NCBI GenBank assembly: GCA_014378105.1
Contig: JACMOI010000052.1
Span: 48,520 to 112,519, forward strand
DNA: 64,000 bases
Source of the DNA: Pseudopedobacter sp.
GTDB lineage: Bacteria > Bacteroidota > Bacteroidia > Sphingobacteriales > Sphingobacteriaceae
Reading direction: 5' to 3'
Part shown: positions 28,319-36,785 of the stretch, piece after piece
Layout of the letters: every line of letters begins with the position of its first letter
Position numbering within the stretch: the first letter of the stretch is position 1
Notes under the pieces: generated by a model
Database searches by the model: none
Told to the model about the DNA's origin: nothing
What the model saw: the letters and a program-made list of their open reading frames with translations, nothing else
Translations under genes and position numbers: made by a program

Positions 28319-29107
28319 ATGAAGCGTTTCCACCTTTTTCTTTTATCAGTTCTTAGCCTTATTTTCACTTCTTGTGGCGGTGGGTTTTTAGACTTTGTGC
28401 CATTAAGTGTTGATCAGGATTTAGGTTTGCAAAGTCAAGCAGAGATCAATAGTAGCCCCCAAACTTTTAAAGTATTAGACCCGTCATTATATCCAAAACC
28501 TTACAAAGAAATGTATTTGATCCGGGATAAAATTTTATCATCTGGTAAGGTGGCGCACAAGGATGATTTTGCTTGGGAACTTAAAATTATTGAAGATGAT
28601 AGTGTTTTAAATGCTTTTTGTTTACCGGGAGGTTATATTTATGTGTACACCGGGCTCATAAAATACCTTGATACAGAAGATGCTCTGGCAGGGGTACTGG
28701 GACATGAAATGGCTCATGCAGATTTAAGACATAGTACAGATCAGTTAGTTAAAAATGCTGGTTTAAGTTTTGTGATCCAATTAATTTTTGGAGTAGATAA
28801 TTCAACTTTAGTAAATCTTGGTGCAAATTTGTTAAGCTTATCTTTTAGCCGGTCTGATGAAAATGATGCGGATATGCAATCAGTAGAATATTTATATAAT
28901 ACAGACCTGGATGCCCGTGGTGCCAGCCGTTTCTTTCAAAAACTTCAAACCGACCAAAAAGACCCCGGAGTAATTGAATTTATAAGCACCCACCCTAATC
29001 CTGAACACCGCGTTCAAAAAATTATTAATAAATGGAAAGAATTAGGTGGCAAAACAGGCGAAACTTATAAGCCTGAATACCAGAAACTTAAAAAAAAATT
29101 ACCTTAA
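28319..29107 (+). CDS. M48 family metalloprotease lipoprotein
   Basis: A 262-residue lipoprotein (lipobox FTSC, Cys about 19). The zinc site is HEMAH (129-133) within GHEMAHADLRH, with the third ligand in RSDENDADMQSVEYL (about 180-194). PGGYIYVYTGLI is the active-site edge strand of the M48 family. The closest known group is BepA/LoiP-like envelope peptidases, which degrade or help assemble outer membrane proteins. The C-terminus has the STHPNPEHRVQKI block. It is transcribed alone from a promoter almost touching the ATG. Confidence 0.9.
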   Translation: MKRFHLFLLSVLSLIFTSCGGGFLDFVPLSVDQDLGLQSQAEINSSPQTFKVLDPSLYPKPYKEMYLIRDKILSSGKVAHKDDFAWELKIIEDDSVLNAFCLPGGYIYVYTGLIKYLDTEDALAGVLGHEMAHADLRHSTDQLVKNAGLSFVIQLIFGVDNSTLVNLGANLLSLSFSRSDENDADMQSVEYLYNTDLDARGASRFFQKLQTDQKDPGVIEFISTHPNPEHRVQKIINKWKELGGKTGETYKPEYQKLKKKLP

Positions 29108-29348
29108 AAATTATGAAACCAAATTTGATAAAAAAACCTCTTTTCGCCTATCATATCAATGTGATAAAAAGGACGACTGAATAACATTGGATCAATTAGT
29201 TATTTAACCAGTATTTTATTAAACAAACCAATTGTAATGATCTGAGAACCCAAAAACTTCTTAGATTAAATTCGTATGAAGTGCTTACGTAGCAAGAACA
29301 TGGTGGCTTTAGCGGCTGAGGTGAAAATATAAAAGTGTCTGTATATAA

Positions 29349-29954
29349 TCATTTTTCTGGCATAGTTCCAAAAACCATATCCCAGAAGGGAGAAGAAACG
29401 CCAAAAGCTTTATTTCCATTTTTATAGTGGTGCTTGGCATGGTGTCTCCACAAAAATTTTAGTGGCTTTTGGGGCGGATATGCATGAACCAAATAATGTA
29501 AACTTACATATATAGCCCACCCGTTTAAAAATCCTGCCATCCAGATAAAAGTTAAACTCCCCATAAAACTAAAAAATCCTGCTAATATGATAATTAGAAT
29601 CAAACCGGGTATAGGAGGCATAAATAACCGTTCTTCGTCTCTTGGATAATCATGATGCACTCCATGTATTGCATAATGAAAACGCTGCGACCATGAGCTT
29701 TCATTAATAAAGTGAAAAACATAGCGGTGCATTAAATATTCAAATAACGTCCACGCAAATATGGCTAATGAATAAACGATAATTGAATTTAATAAGCTTG
29801 TAGCGGTTTTAAAATAGTTGAGTGCCATTAATGCTCCCCATATACAACTATAAGTAATAATTGTTAACGGAATAGATGTCTTGCTTAAAATCTCAATTAT
29901 ATTATTCGAAGACACACGCCCTTTTCCGGTATCGTTTGCAAATAATTTTTTCAT
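29349..29954 (-). CDS. Fatty acid hydroxylase / sterol desaturase family protein
   Basis: A 201-residue membrane protein with the histidine clusters of the di-iron hydroxylase superfamily: HRYVFH (about 76-81), HYAIHGVHHDYP (about 92-103), HYLVHAYP (about 153) and RHHAKHHY (about 169). Three to four hydrophobic segments hold the site at the membrane face. In Bacteroidota such enzymes hydroxylate acyl chains of sphingolipids, sulfonolipids or ornithine lipids, or act on carotenoids. The exact substrate is not readable. It stands alone between the M48 gene and the HTH regulator. Confidence 0.83.
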   Translation of the reverse strand: MKKLFANDTGKGRVSSNNIIEILSKTSIPLTIITYSCIWGALMALNYFKTATSLLNSIIVYSLAIFAWTLFEYLMHRYVFHFINESSWSQRFHYAIHGVHHDYPRDEERLFMPPIPGLILIIILAGFFSFMGSLTFIWMAGFLNGWAIYVSLHYLVHAYPPQKPLKFLWRHHAKHHYKNGNKAFGVSSPFWDMVFGTMPEK

Positions 29955-30147
29955 GATATTACGAATTTTAAGAAAATATTTTATTACACCAAATTCAAAG
30001 TATCTAATATGTAAATTTAGTAAAATTTATTTATAAGCTAAAACTTTTTAATAGATCAAAAAGTACAATATAATTTTATTTCCCTTATCTACGGCAACAT
30101 CTAAAAAATTATTAACTATTGAAAATCATACTTTTAATTATAAACTG

Positions 30148-30606
30148 TTAATCTAATAGTTTAGCTTTAATTTTGTCCTGTATAGAATTAATTTCTTCCT
30201 TCATAAGTTTTATCTTATTTTCATTATCAAGCATATATTGGTTCAATTCGTATAAATAACTCACTTCTTTTAACAGAATTGCATTGTAATCAATTACTTG
30301 CTTCGAATTTAAACTGATTTGATCCAAATCCACTTTTAAAGAGTTAATTTCTTTAATTTCTTTAATTAAATCAGGCTTTTCAGTCCTTTTTCTTAGCATA
30401 TCCCCATGACCTAAAACCAGCCAGTCGGGATCAATATCTTTAAAATGAATTAATACTTTTTGAATAAGCTCTAAACCAGGCTTATTACGTCCTGAACTGA
30501 TATGTGTAAGTACAGGAAGTGAAACATCAAGAACCGAAGCAAATGCTGTTCTGCTTAAGTTCTTTTTATCCATTACACTTAAAACACGTTTATTTATATC
30601 TTCCAT
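30148..30606 (-). CDS. XRE-type HTH regulator with coiled-coil tail
   Basis: A 152-residue protein. Residues 5-62 are a Cro/CI-type helix-turn-helix (NLSRTAFASVLDVSLPVLTHISSGRNKPGLELIQKVL), ending with DPDWLVLGHGDML, the usual close of this Bacteroidota group. Residues 75-152 are a Lys/Glu/Ile-rich coiled coil, probably for dimerisation. Upstream there are several ACATTTGT-type sites, one a perfect 8-2-8 palindrome, so autoregulation is likely. The divergent gene 280 bases away starts the SRPBCC/zinc-ribbon operon. It could also be a decayed phage-type repressor, but no phage genes are near. Confidence 0.8.
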   Translation of the reverse strand: MEDINKRVLSVMDKKNLSRTAFASVLDVSLPVLTHISSGRNKPGLELIQKVLIHFKDIDPDWLVLGHGDMLRKRTEKPDLIKEIKEINSLKVDLDQISLNSKQVIDYNAILLKEVSYLYELNQYMLDNENKIKLMKEEINSIQDKIKAKLLD

Positions 30607-30625
30607 GTATATTGTTGGTAATCAA

Positions 30626-30708
30626 TTACATTTACAAATGTAAACAAAAGATTTTAACAATTGTAAATGCCTAAAACATTTGTTAATAGATTTAATTACA
30701 TTTGTTAC
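30626..30708. promoter_or_regulatory. Cluster of ACATTTGT operator-like sites
   Basis: TTACATTT-AC-AAATGTAA (30626-30643) is a perfect inverted repeat. Related half-sites follow: CAATTGTAAATG (30658-30669), AACATTTGTTAA (30675-30686) and TTACATTTGTTAC (30696-30708). They lie 20-100 bases before the HTH regulator start. Four similar words in 83 bases suggest an operator array for this regulator. Confidence 0.55.
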
Positions 30709-30887
30709 ATAGTTTACTGAACTATTAGTTTATATTAATTAATATAATCAGTTGATTATCATTATTTAATGAAATTATGAAAAATTAATATTTACTAATG
30801 TAAAATATGGTTTAATATTGTTAAAAATATTTATTTTATCTTATAACAAAACAATTTTGGCCATTTTAACATTATCTGAATATCTAT

Positions 30888-31346
30888 ATGAATAATAAAA
30901 TTTTTGAAAGGCAAACTTTAATTAACAGACCACTAAAAGAAGTTTTTGAATTTTTCAGTAATGCAGAAAACTTAAACATCCTCACTCCTGTTAATCTCTC
31001 CTTTAAAATTCTCACGTCACTTCCTATTCAAATGCATAAGGGGGTTCAAATAAATTATCAGCTAAAATTTAAAGGGATTCCATTTAAATGGAAAACTTTA
31101 ATTGTTGATTGGGAACCACCGTTTAAATTTGTTGATGAACAAATTAATGGTCCATTTGCAAAATGGGAGCATATTCATCTATTTGAGGCTAGAGATGGCA
31201 AAACTTTAATGACCGATAAACTTATATATAGATCAAAAGGGGGGTTTCTGGCAAATGTTATTCATTTTCTCTTTGTTGATAAAGATGTAAAGCAGATATT
31301 TGAATACAGAAAAATGCGCCTGAATGAACTCTTTCCAGATACTTAA
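30888..31346 (+). CDS. SRPBCC (START-like) family protein
   Basis: A 152-residue protein with the helix-grip fold signature: FERQTLINRPLKEVFEFFSNAENLNILTP (strand 1 and the two short helices), GVQINYQLKFKGIPFKWKTLI, a WEPPFKFVDEQINGPFAKWEHIHLF block and a long C-terminal helix. Members bind hydrophobic ligands or act as polyketide-cyclase-like proteins; the ligand is unknown. The next gene begins inside its last 23 bases, and a third overlaps that one, so the three form a tightly packed operon. The promoter region is shared with a divergent HTH regulator. Confidence 0.82.
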   Translation: MNNKIFERQTLINRPLKEVFEFFSNAENLNILTPVNLSFKILTSLPIQMHKGVQINYQLKFKGIPFKWKTLIVDWEPPFKFVDEQINGPFAKWEHIHLFEARDGKTLMTDKLIYRSKGGFLANVIHFLFVDKDVKQIFEYRKMRLNELFPDT

Positions 31347-31626
31347 ATCCTCTAAAAAGTGCGAACATTGTGAGAAATGGACGGACGGAACCAAAGCTTT
31401 TTGTGCACATTGTGGAGAAATGCTCGATATGCAATACCGCAAAGAGCAACATGAGTGGGCAGAGAGCCAGAAAAGTCAAACGCCCATGATGAAATTAATC
31501 AGTCTCCACAACTCCACTTCAAATCCTTTTTACTTTTTAGTGGAAAAATTAATACAGGGCGGACAGTTAATTCTGATGGGAATTATAACGTTTGTTACCT
31601 TTTTACTGTTGTTGTTGCCGGCATGA
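31324..31626 (+). CDS. Zinc-ribbon protein with C-terminal membrane helix
   Basis: A 100-residue protein with CEHC and CAHC (C13, C16, C27, C30) forming a short zinc ribbon at the N-terminus. A linker follows, then a hydrophobic helix (about 78-99, GGQLILMGIITFVTFLLLLL). It overlaps the SRPBCC gene by 23 bases and the next gene by ATGA, so it is translationally coupled to both. It would sit in the membrane with the zinc ribbon in the cytoplasm. I know no function for it. DUF3667-like proteins have a comparable ribbon-plus-membrane layout, but this one is much shorter. Confidence 0.7.
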   Translation: MNSFQILKSSKKCEHCEKWTDGTKAFCAHCGEMLDMQYRKEQHEWAESQKSQTPMMKLISLHNSTSNPFYFLVEKLIQGGQLILMGIITFVTFLLLLLPA

Positions 31627-32003
31627 AATTGAAGTTTCAGCCAAACTGGTACTTCCTTTCACTTCCTGTTTTATGGATCATTCTTAAAAGCCTTTTCTTT
31701 TTAAGCCCTGCTCCTGTTTTTTTCCTTTCGTATTTCGATGATTTATTAATCATTCCATTTGTAATGGGTACTGCACTTTGGATTCAACAATACTTTATCA
31801 AACCCGATTTTGTTTACAGGTCCGTTTACATTGCGCTGGTATGGCTTTACTTTTCCCTCCTGTTTGAAGGAATAATCCCCTGGTTTACCAATAATTATAC
31901 GGCAGATTTGTACGATTTACCTGCGTATGCTTGCGGGGCCATTTACTTTTATTGTTTTATTAATAAACCAGCACAAAAAAACTCTCAAACAACTGCAAAT
32001 TAA
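31623..32003 (+). CDS. Small membrane protein
   Basis: I start at the ATG at 31623, which overlaps the stop of the zinc-ribbon gene (ATGA); a longer frame from 31455 would lie wholly inside that gene. The 126-residue product has about four hydrophobic segments (WYFLSLPVLWIILKSLFFL, LLIIPFVMGTALWIQ, SVYIALVWLYFSLLFEGII, AYACGAIYFYCFI). FEGIIPWFTNNYTADLYDL is a conserved-looking polar loop. No family is recognised with certainty. It ends the three-gene operon and probably works with the zinc-ribbon protein. Confidence 0.7.
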   Translation: MKLKFQPNWYFLSLPVLWIILKSLFFLSPAPVFFLSYFDDLLIIPFVMGTALWIQQYFIKPDFVYRSVYIALVWLYFSLLFEGIIPWFTNNYTADLYDLPAYACGAIYFYCFINKPAQKNSQTTAN

Positions 32004-32056
32004 ATCCAACTGTATTTTTGCCTATATACCAGCAGGTTATTAATTAAAATTTTAAA

Positions 32057-32938
32057 TTAGGGTGCCGTAAATTTAATTTTATAAGCAAAATGTTTTTCTG
32101 CTCCTGCAGATAATTTAACAATCCCTTCTTTCTGAGAAAGGTCTTTTTCAAAATTTTTCGAATCGGCTAATCCAACCCAGGGCTCCAAACACAAAAAATC
32201 CTGATGTGGATATTTAGCCCAAATACCCATGTAAGGAAAGCCTTTAAAATTCAATTTAATTTTAAAGTTGCTTCCGGGCTGAACCAAAAGTAAGGAGATT
32301 GACTTTAAATATTTGAACACAATAGCATCTTTCATAAAAAGTTCATTAGAAAGCTGCAGATACCTCTGCTTGTCCCCCATGTTTTCTGTTAAACCAGAAA
32401 ATAATCCATCAACCAATAAATGTCTTTGAAGATTCTCCGGTTTTTCAAATTCAATTTTAAACTTTGAAAAATCCTTTACAGGTAAATTAAAAGCGGGGTG
32501 TGCTCCTACTGAAAAATAGAGAATGTTAGTACCGGTGTTAATTATTGAATAATTAATTTTAATAGCTGATTTTATTACTTGGTATGTTATTAAAAATTTG
32601 AAGTTGAATGGAAATATCCTCAGGGTTTCTTCCGTATCGGTGAGCATTAAGGTTATAGTGTCCTTATATAATTCAATCAGTTCAAAATTAAAATCCCTTG
32701 CAAAACCATGCTGGGTCATTGGATAAATTTCTGAATTTACCCTGAATTTATTTTGGTTCAGCTTACCTACAAAAGGGAAAAGCACGGGTGCATTTCTGTT
32801 CCAGATAGCCGTTTTAGCCTGCCATATAAATTCAAAACCACTGCGTTTATCTATAACAGAATTTAGCTCAGCCCCCTTTGTATTGATACATAAAGAAAGT
32901 TCTGTAGAAGCAATTTGATGTTGATTTGTACTTAACAT
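32057..32938 (-). CDS. Aldose 1-epimerase (galactose mutarotase-like) protein
   Basis: A 293-residue protein with the galactose mutarotase-like beta-sandwich. GAELNSVIDKRSGFEFIWQ, WNRNAPVLFPFVGKLNQ, QHGFARDFNF (catalytic-type His near 78), YFSVGAHPAFNLP (second His near 152) and CLEPWVGLAD (Glu) match the LacX/YeaD-like branch. It would interconvert alpha and beta anomers of a hexose or hexose phosphate in the cytoplasm. It is convergent with the membrane-protein operon. The sugar is not readable from the sequence. Confidence 0.88.
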   Translation of the reverse strand: MLSTNQHQIASTELSLCINTKGAELNSVIDKRSGFEFIWQAKTAIWNRNAPVLFPFVGKLNQNKFRVNSEIYPMTQHGFARDFNFELIELYKDTITLMLTDTEETLRIFPFNFKFLITYQVIKSAIKINYSIINTGTNILYFSVGAHPAFNLPVKDFSKFKIEFEKPENLQRHLLVDGLFSGLTENMGDKQRYLQLSNELFMKDAIVFKYLKSISLLLVQPGSNFKIKLNFKGFPYMGIWAKYPHQDFLCLEPWVGLADSKNFEKDLSQKEGIVKLSAGAEKHFAYKIKFTAP

Positions 32939-33062
32939 GTGCTTTGGTAAACGTCAACAAAAATAGATATTTTTACAAATTGAGGAAAATTGTTTTAATA
33001 ACTTGTTCAGAAAATTAAACGGCAATTCTTATTTTTGATTGACAAATAAACAATTTTTACAA

Positions 33063-33194
33063 ATGATTCATATCGTTCGTTGGTTTTTTATTGCATTAGT
33101 TACTTTTATCATAACCCTGTTTGTGGTAGATTTTCAGGCAGTTGTTGATGGATTTTCTTCTGTTGTAGATGTATTATCAAGTCTTAAGCCTTAA
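33063..33194 (+). CDS. 43-residue single-pass membrane peptide
   Basis: A short open frame, ATG to TAA. The N-terminus HIVRWFFIALVTFIITLFVV is a clear membrane helix, followed by an amphipathic segment (QAVVDGFSSVVDVLSSL). It lies alone between the epimerase gene (divergent) and tRNA-Leu. Codon use looks natural, but no family is recognised. A small membrane protein or a chance frame are both possible; I slightly favour a gene because of the clean start context and hydrophobic pattern. Confidence 0.45.
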   Translation: MIHIVRWFFIALVTFIITLFVVDFQAVVDGFSSVVDVLSSLKP

Positions 33195-33283
33195 CAGCGT
33201 TTAATAAAGTAAAAGAGGAGAAATTCTTTTTTTTGGGTGTTTCAGGTTTTTCAAAGATATTTGAACCGGAGTACTTACTATTT

Positions 33284-33367
33284 GCCGTGGTGGTGAAATT
33301 GGTAGACATGCCACTTTGAGGGGGTGGTGCCCGTAAGGGTGTGTGAGTTCGAGTCTCATCCACGGTA
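33284..33367 (+). tRNA. tRNA-Leu (anticodon GAG)
   Basis: The acceptor stem GCCGTGG pairs with CCACGGT, with discriminator A at 33367. The anticodon stem CCACT/GGTGG holds the loop TTGAGGG, giving anticodon GAG (reads CUC/CUU). A long variable arm (GCCCGTAAGGGT) and T-arm GTTCGAGTC confirm a type II leucine tRNA. The terminal CCA is not encoded (only CC follows the discriminator). Confidence 0.97.
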
Positions 33368-33371
33368 CCTG

Positions 33372-33412
33372 AGCAGAAAGGGAGCGATTTTTGCCTCCCT
33401 TTCTGCTTTTTA
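33372..33412 (+). terminator. Terminator of tRNA-Leu
   Basis: Perfect 13-base arms AGCAGAAAGGGAG (33372-33384) and CTCCCTTTCTGCT (33395-33407), then a T-run. It begins 4 bases after the tRNA. Confidence 0.9.
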
Positions 33413-33576
33413 AATCCTTAGCGTCGCACGTCTAGTAGCTAATCAGCGATAGTAGTTCGTTTGTTTTTTCGTTCAAGTTTTACCATCTGAAAATACAAGG
33501 TTTTTACACTTAAGCTCGAACGGACAAAATCTCGTTTACTGTTAATATTAAAGTTTTCATATAGATAGCCTAAATG

Positions 33577-33842
33577 TTAAACGGCAAACAACCCTTTCTT
33601 TAAATAGCTCCGGTATTTTATTTCGGTCTGGTTGAAACTCCGTTGTTGGCTTAAAACGGTGTCAATTTTTAATTCATTAATTCGTTTAATTTCTTTGTAT
33701 TCCGACATTTCCAATTGGCCAACAAGCATTATTTGTTGCGTTTTATTTAGCCGCTACTTACTTTTTTCATCTCTAACGGTAACCCTTTTTCGTTGGCGTT
33801 TTTCTCTTCCGTATTGGTTTAAAAAACCTTTTTTGTATCCAT
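33577..33842 (-). pseudogene. Broken small gene, unknown family
   Basis: On the minus strand an ATG at 33842 opens MDTKKVF, then a T-run shifts the frame. The next frame reads LNQYGREKRQRKRVTVRDEKSK-stop-RLNKTQQIMLVGQLEMSEYKEI and runs to KKGLFAV at 33577. One frameshift and one nonsense codon would restore a product of about 88 residues. The composition (charged, helical) is protein-like. I do not recognise the family. It lies in the scar next to tRNA-Leu. Confidence 0.4.
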
Positions 33843-33908
33843 AGATATAATTTCTGAACCCCACTGTTTAAATTAAAAATGGCAACGTATTCAGCATAAG
33901 CCTTATTA

Positions 33909-34328
33909 ATGTCAGTTCCAGCAAAAGGAGAACTACAATTAGAAAAATCGTTTAATTTTAAATATAATTTATCTAACAACCCAAAAACGGCTGTACATAT
34001 TGGTTGTCTAGTTTTAATGGCTTATTTATGTAGTGATATTTTACCGAAAATTGATTCATGTTTTAAAAAATTAGGAATTAAAAACTTTATAATTACTGGT
34101 CATAGTCAGGGCGGGGGAATTAGTTTTTTATTAACTTCTTATTTAAAAAATTTGAGGATCGACAATAAAATATCAAATGATATTCGCTTCAAAACCTATT
34201 GTGATGCTGGGCCTAAGCCCGGTAATTTATTTTACGCTTACGACTTTGAAAATTTAACAAGAGATGGTTGGGCTTATAATACTGTTAATACCGCTGACTG
34301 GGTTCCTGAAGTACCTTTTTCTGTTTAA
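33909..34328 (+). pseudogene. Fragment of a lipase family protein
   Basis: The open part (139 codons) carries the nucleophile elbow GHSQGG of class 3 lipases, then YCDAGPKPGNLFYAYDFENLT and WAYNTVNTADWVPE, which in intact family members leads to the catalytic Asp/His region. The N-terminal substrate-side half and the C-terminal end with the catalytic His are missing, and upstream sequence belongs to another decayed gene on the other strand. No signal peptide remains. I treat it as a remnant rather than a working enzyme. Confidence 0.65.
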
Positions 34329-34398
34329 ACCATAGAGGATTTCACACCTCCCCCTATCCCCCTGTTGGGCGGTTAGTAGTTTTTAGTAAATCTGCAGA

Positions 34399-35138
34399 CT
34401 AAATTTTCAGGATAGAATAATTTTCAGAGCAAAAAACTTTTAGAATCGTTTTTCTTGCATGACTAATAAAAGTTGTAGCCACTGTGATATAATGAAAGCA
34501 TACTGCTTTGGTTCGCATCGAAAATGTTATTGCTTTTGTTTTATTTTTAATCAATGTGGTCTTAGTCCATTCAAACAAAGTGGCGCAAATTGCGATAAGG
34601 TACATGTATACTGTATTTGTATCCATATCAGGGAAAGGCAGATGGTTGAAGTTAAAATCATTTAACAGATAACGGTTTAAATTTTCAGCATCACCTCTCG
34701 CGTTATAAAACTCAATAACGCTTTGTTCGCTCATCTGCTCGTTGTTTGTTATGATACCTTGGTAGGTGTAGGCCGATCCGGTTAATAAGTCTATTTGTCC
34801 ATCTTTTCTTTTGTGGCGAGTAACAACAATACGATGTGCTTTTTACAATTTTTAGGTTGATAAAAGATGCTTGCAACTTCTTTTACTTCATGGTTGATTC
34901 TAATAGTTTTCCATACTTTTATTTTAGAACAAGCCTGACGTATATCTTCAAAATCCATCAGCGTGTTTCCAAACAAAGAAAGTACCACATCAGCGTAGCT
35001 ATATTTAGCCATGACACTTCTTGATCCTATTTTTTGATCAATGAATTTATCAATGCCAGAGCGGCTTAGAGCATCGTAAATGAAATTTAATCCACCAAAA
35101 GGTGTGATATTTTTGTTGCTTAGTGTAACTTTGTCCAT
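34399..35138 (-). mobile_element. IS1380-type transposase, internally deleted and frameshifted
   Basis: The start (ITPFGGLNFIYDAL, IDKFIDQKIGSRS, SYADVVLSLFGNTL) and the end (VIEFYNARGDAENLNRYLLNDFNFNHLPFPDMDTNTVYMYL, RTKAVCFHYITVATTFISHAR) match IS1380-family DDE transposases. The middle, about 200 residues with most of the catalytic core, is gone: residue 60 or so jumps to KVWKTIRINHEVKEVASIFYQPKN. A one-base loss in an A-run near 34845 then shifts the frame; the other frame continues as HRIVVTRHKRKDGQIDLLTGSAYTYQGI. It cannot transpose. I could not identify matching terminal inverted repeats. Confidence 0.85.
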
Positions 35139-35566
35139 TAGAGATATTAGAGCCCTCTAATTTCACCTTTTTGGTGCAAAGAAAAAGCCATTAAGTATTT
35201 ATTTATCAACAACTTATGGGCTCTTTGTTAATTAACTTACGACTTTTGGGTTAATATATAATTTTTTTTTAAATACCTAATAACTACATTTGATTTATAA
35301 AGTAAATGATTTAACACCAGATCAATAATTCAGGGTAATAGATTTAAATACAGACATTCTGAAAGTGCATTACAGGCCGCTTCAAGGTATAGTCTGGGAG
35401 TTGCTTTTATTCTGATTTATTCTCTGGAGCAAATAAAACCTCAAAGAAAAAACAAGAGCGATTACAGTAAATTGGATTTTTTGTTTTTCAATGGGATTCT
35501 TTAAACAATTACTAGAATTTTTTATTAGGAGTTGGATTTATATAGTTTTAAATACCCTGTAGCAAA
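35139..35566. other. Intergenic scar with an unassigned open frame
   Basis: An open frame without a start codon runs 35310-35504 (64 codons, plus strand). It reads NRFKYRHSESALQAASRYSLGVAF then ILIYSLEQIKPQRK, which looks more like decayed protein than chance. No family is recognised. The rest shows nothing. The right edge of the IS1380 remnant should lie here. Confidence 0.35.
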
Positions 35567-36643
35567 ATGAAAGTGAACGATGAAAACGCCAAGTTACCCG
35601 CAGATAAAAGGCCATACCGAATCTTGATCATATCAGGTTCTGATCGCAGGCAATACAATTGTCCGGGCGTAGATTCCAAATCAAGAACTCTTATGTTGAA
35701 AATGGCCGCTATGCTACCTAAAAATTGGGAAGTGGATTATGAGGATTTGGGGAACGTTTATGGAAGAGCACAGATACGCAGTTGCAATGCTTGTGTTTCT
35801 ACATCCATGGCTCTATGTGTATGGCCCTGCAATTGCTATGCAAAAGGCAGCTGGCGAGAGCCTGATCTTATGTGGGATATGGATATGTATGCCCGTTTTG
35901 ATATGGCTGATGCCTGGGCGATAATTGGCCCGGTAAACTGGTACGCTTCATCCAGCAATCTCAAGTTGATGTTCGATCGTTTGGTTTGTATGAACGGAGG
36001 CAATCCGGATGAGAGAACAATTGATCACAAAGATCCGGAAAAAGCCATGGCTCTGGAGCACCTTGAACAATGGAAAGAGATGAGTATAAATCATCTGGAA
36101 GGAAGAACCGCCGCATTTTTCTGTTATGGTGATGAAGGCGGTGACGAAATGGATTCGACAGGCAGGCCAAAAATATTGAGGCATGAAAATTATTTTATTC
36201 CGGATCAAGAACCTTTCAGCAATATGAGAGATGCCTATGCTCCACTGGTATGGCAGTGCAGATATGGTGGAATTGAAGTGCCTGATCAGCTATGGTTATA
36301 TTGTACTACAGGTAAGGATCAAAAATACAGCGATAACCAGGCAGAAGATATGATAGAAGACAATTTATTCATGAAAAAATTTGAAGTCTGGGTGAAAAAT
36401 TTCGAAAACTTTACAACAGCTAAAGGGAAAGTGCAACCAGGAAAATATAGGGCATTCGGATATACGCCCCCAACAGATTTATGGAAAGAAGCAAAAACAG
36501 GTATTCGATCCTGGATGTTACGTTTCGGGATATCACCTGAAAATTCTTCTCCCGAAAAACAAAAGAAACTTAAATTAAATAAGGATACAACCCTAAATCC
36601 TTCAACAAGTGAAGGAGAAAACTTAAGAAAAAATTTACATTAA
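35567..36643 (+). CDS. Flavodoxin-fold NAD(P)H-dependent oxidoreductase
   Basis: A 358-residue protein. Residues 16-150 form a flavodoxin-like FMN fold: RILIISGSDRR (phosphate loop), SKSRTLMLKMAAML, and AWAIIGPVNWYASSSNLKLMFDRL, the isoalloxazine-contact loop of NADPH-dependent FMN reductases. A cysteine-rich insert (RSCNACVSTSMALCVWPCNCY) holds five Cys, with CxxC and CxC patterns that might bind metal or be redox-active. The last 120 residues are an extension without a known domain. It lies immediately after the tRNA-Leu scar and looks slightly richer in GC, so it may have arrived with that region. Confidence 0.75.
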   Translation: MKVNDENAKLPADKRPYRILIISGSDRRQYNCPGVDSKSRTLMLKMAAMLPKNWEVDYEDLGNVYGRAQIRSCNACVSTSMALCVWPCNCYAKGSWREPDLMWDMDMYARFDMADAWAIIGPVNWYASSSNLKLMFDRLVCMNGGNPDERTIDHKDPEKAMALEHLEQWKEMSINHLEGRTAAFFCYGDEGGDEMDSTGRPKILRHENYFIPDQEPFSNMRDAYAPLVWQCRYGGIEVPDQLWLYCTTGKDQKYSDNQAEDMIEDNLFMKKFEVWVKNFENFTTAKGKVQPGKYRAFGYTPPTDLWKEAKTGIRSWMLRFGISPENSSPEKQKKLKLNKDTTLNPSTSEGENLRKNLH

Positions 36644-36730
36644 ATATGTCTCAATTCTAACATAATCGCTCTTGCATTCAAAGCTATTATTTATAATTAT
36701 CTTTAGCACATACACTAATCTTTTACCCAG

Positions 36731-36763
36731 AAAAAAACCGTCTTATTTTAAACAAGACGGTTT
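36731..36763 (-). terminator. Terminator of the 45-residue basic protein gene
   Basis: AAACCGTCTT (36735-36744) pairs with AAGACGGTTT (36754-36763). On the minus strand it runs into seven T. It lies 22 bases past the stop of the small gene. Confidence 0.75.
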
Positions 36764-36785
36764 CACTTTCTTTTAAGACAAATAT

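Noticed and set aside
31455..31622. Extended start of the small membrane protein
   Set aside because: The extra 56 codons lie entirely within the zinc-ribbon gene; the ATGA overlap at 31623 gives a natural start.
33284..35566. Integrative element with att sites at tRNA-Leu
   Set aside because: I found no repeat of the tRNA 3' end downstream and no integrase, so an element cannot be defined; only the scar is reported.
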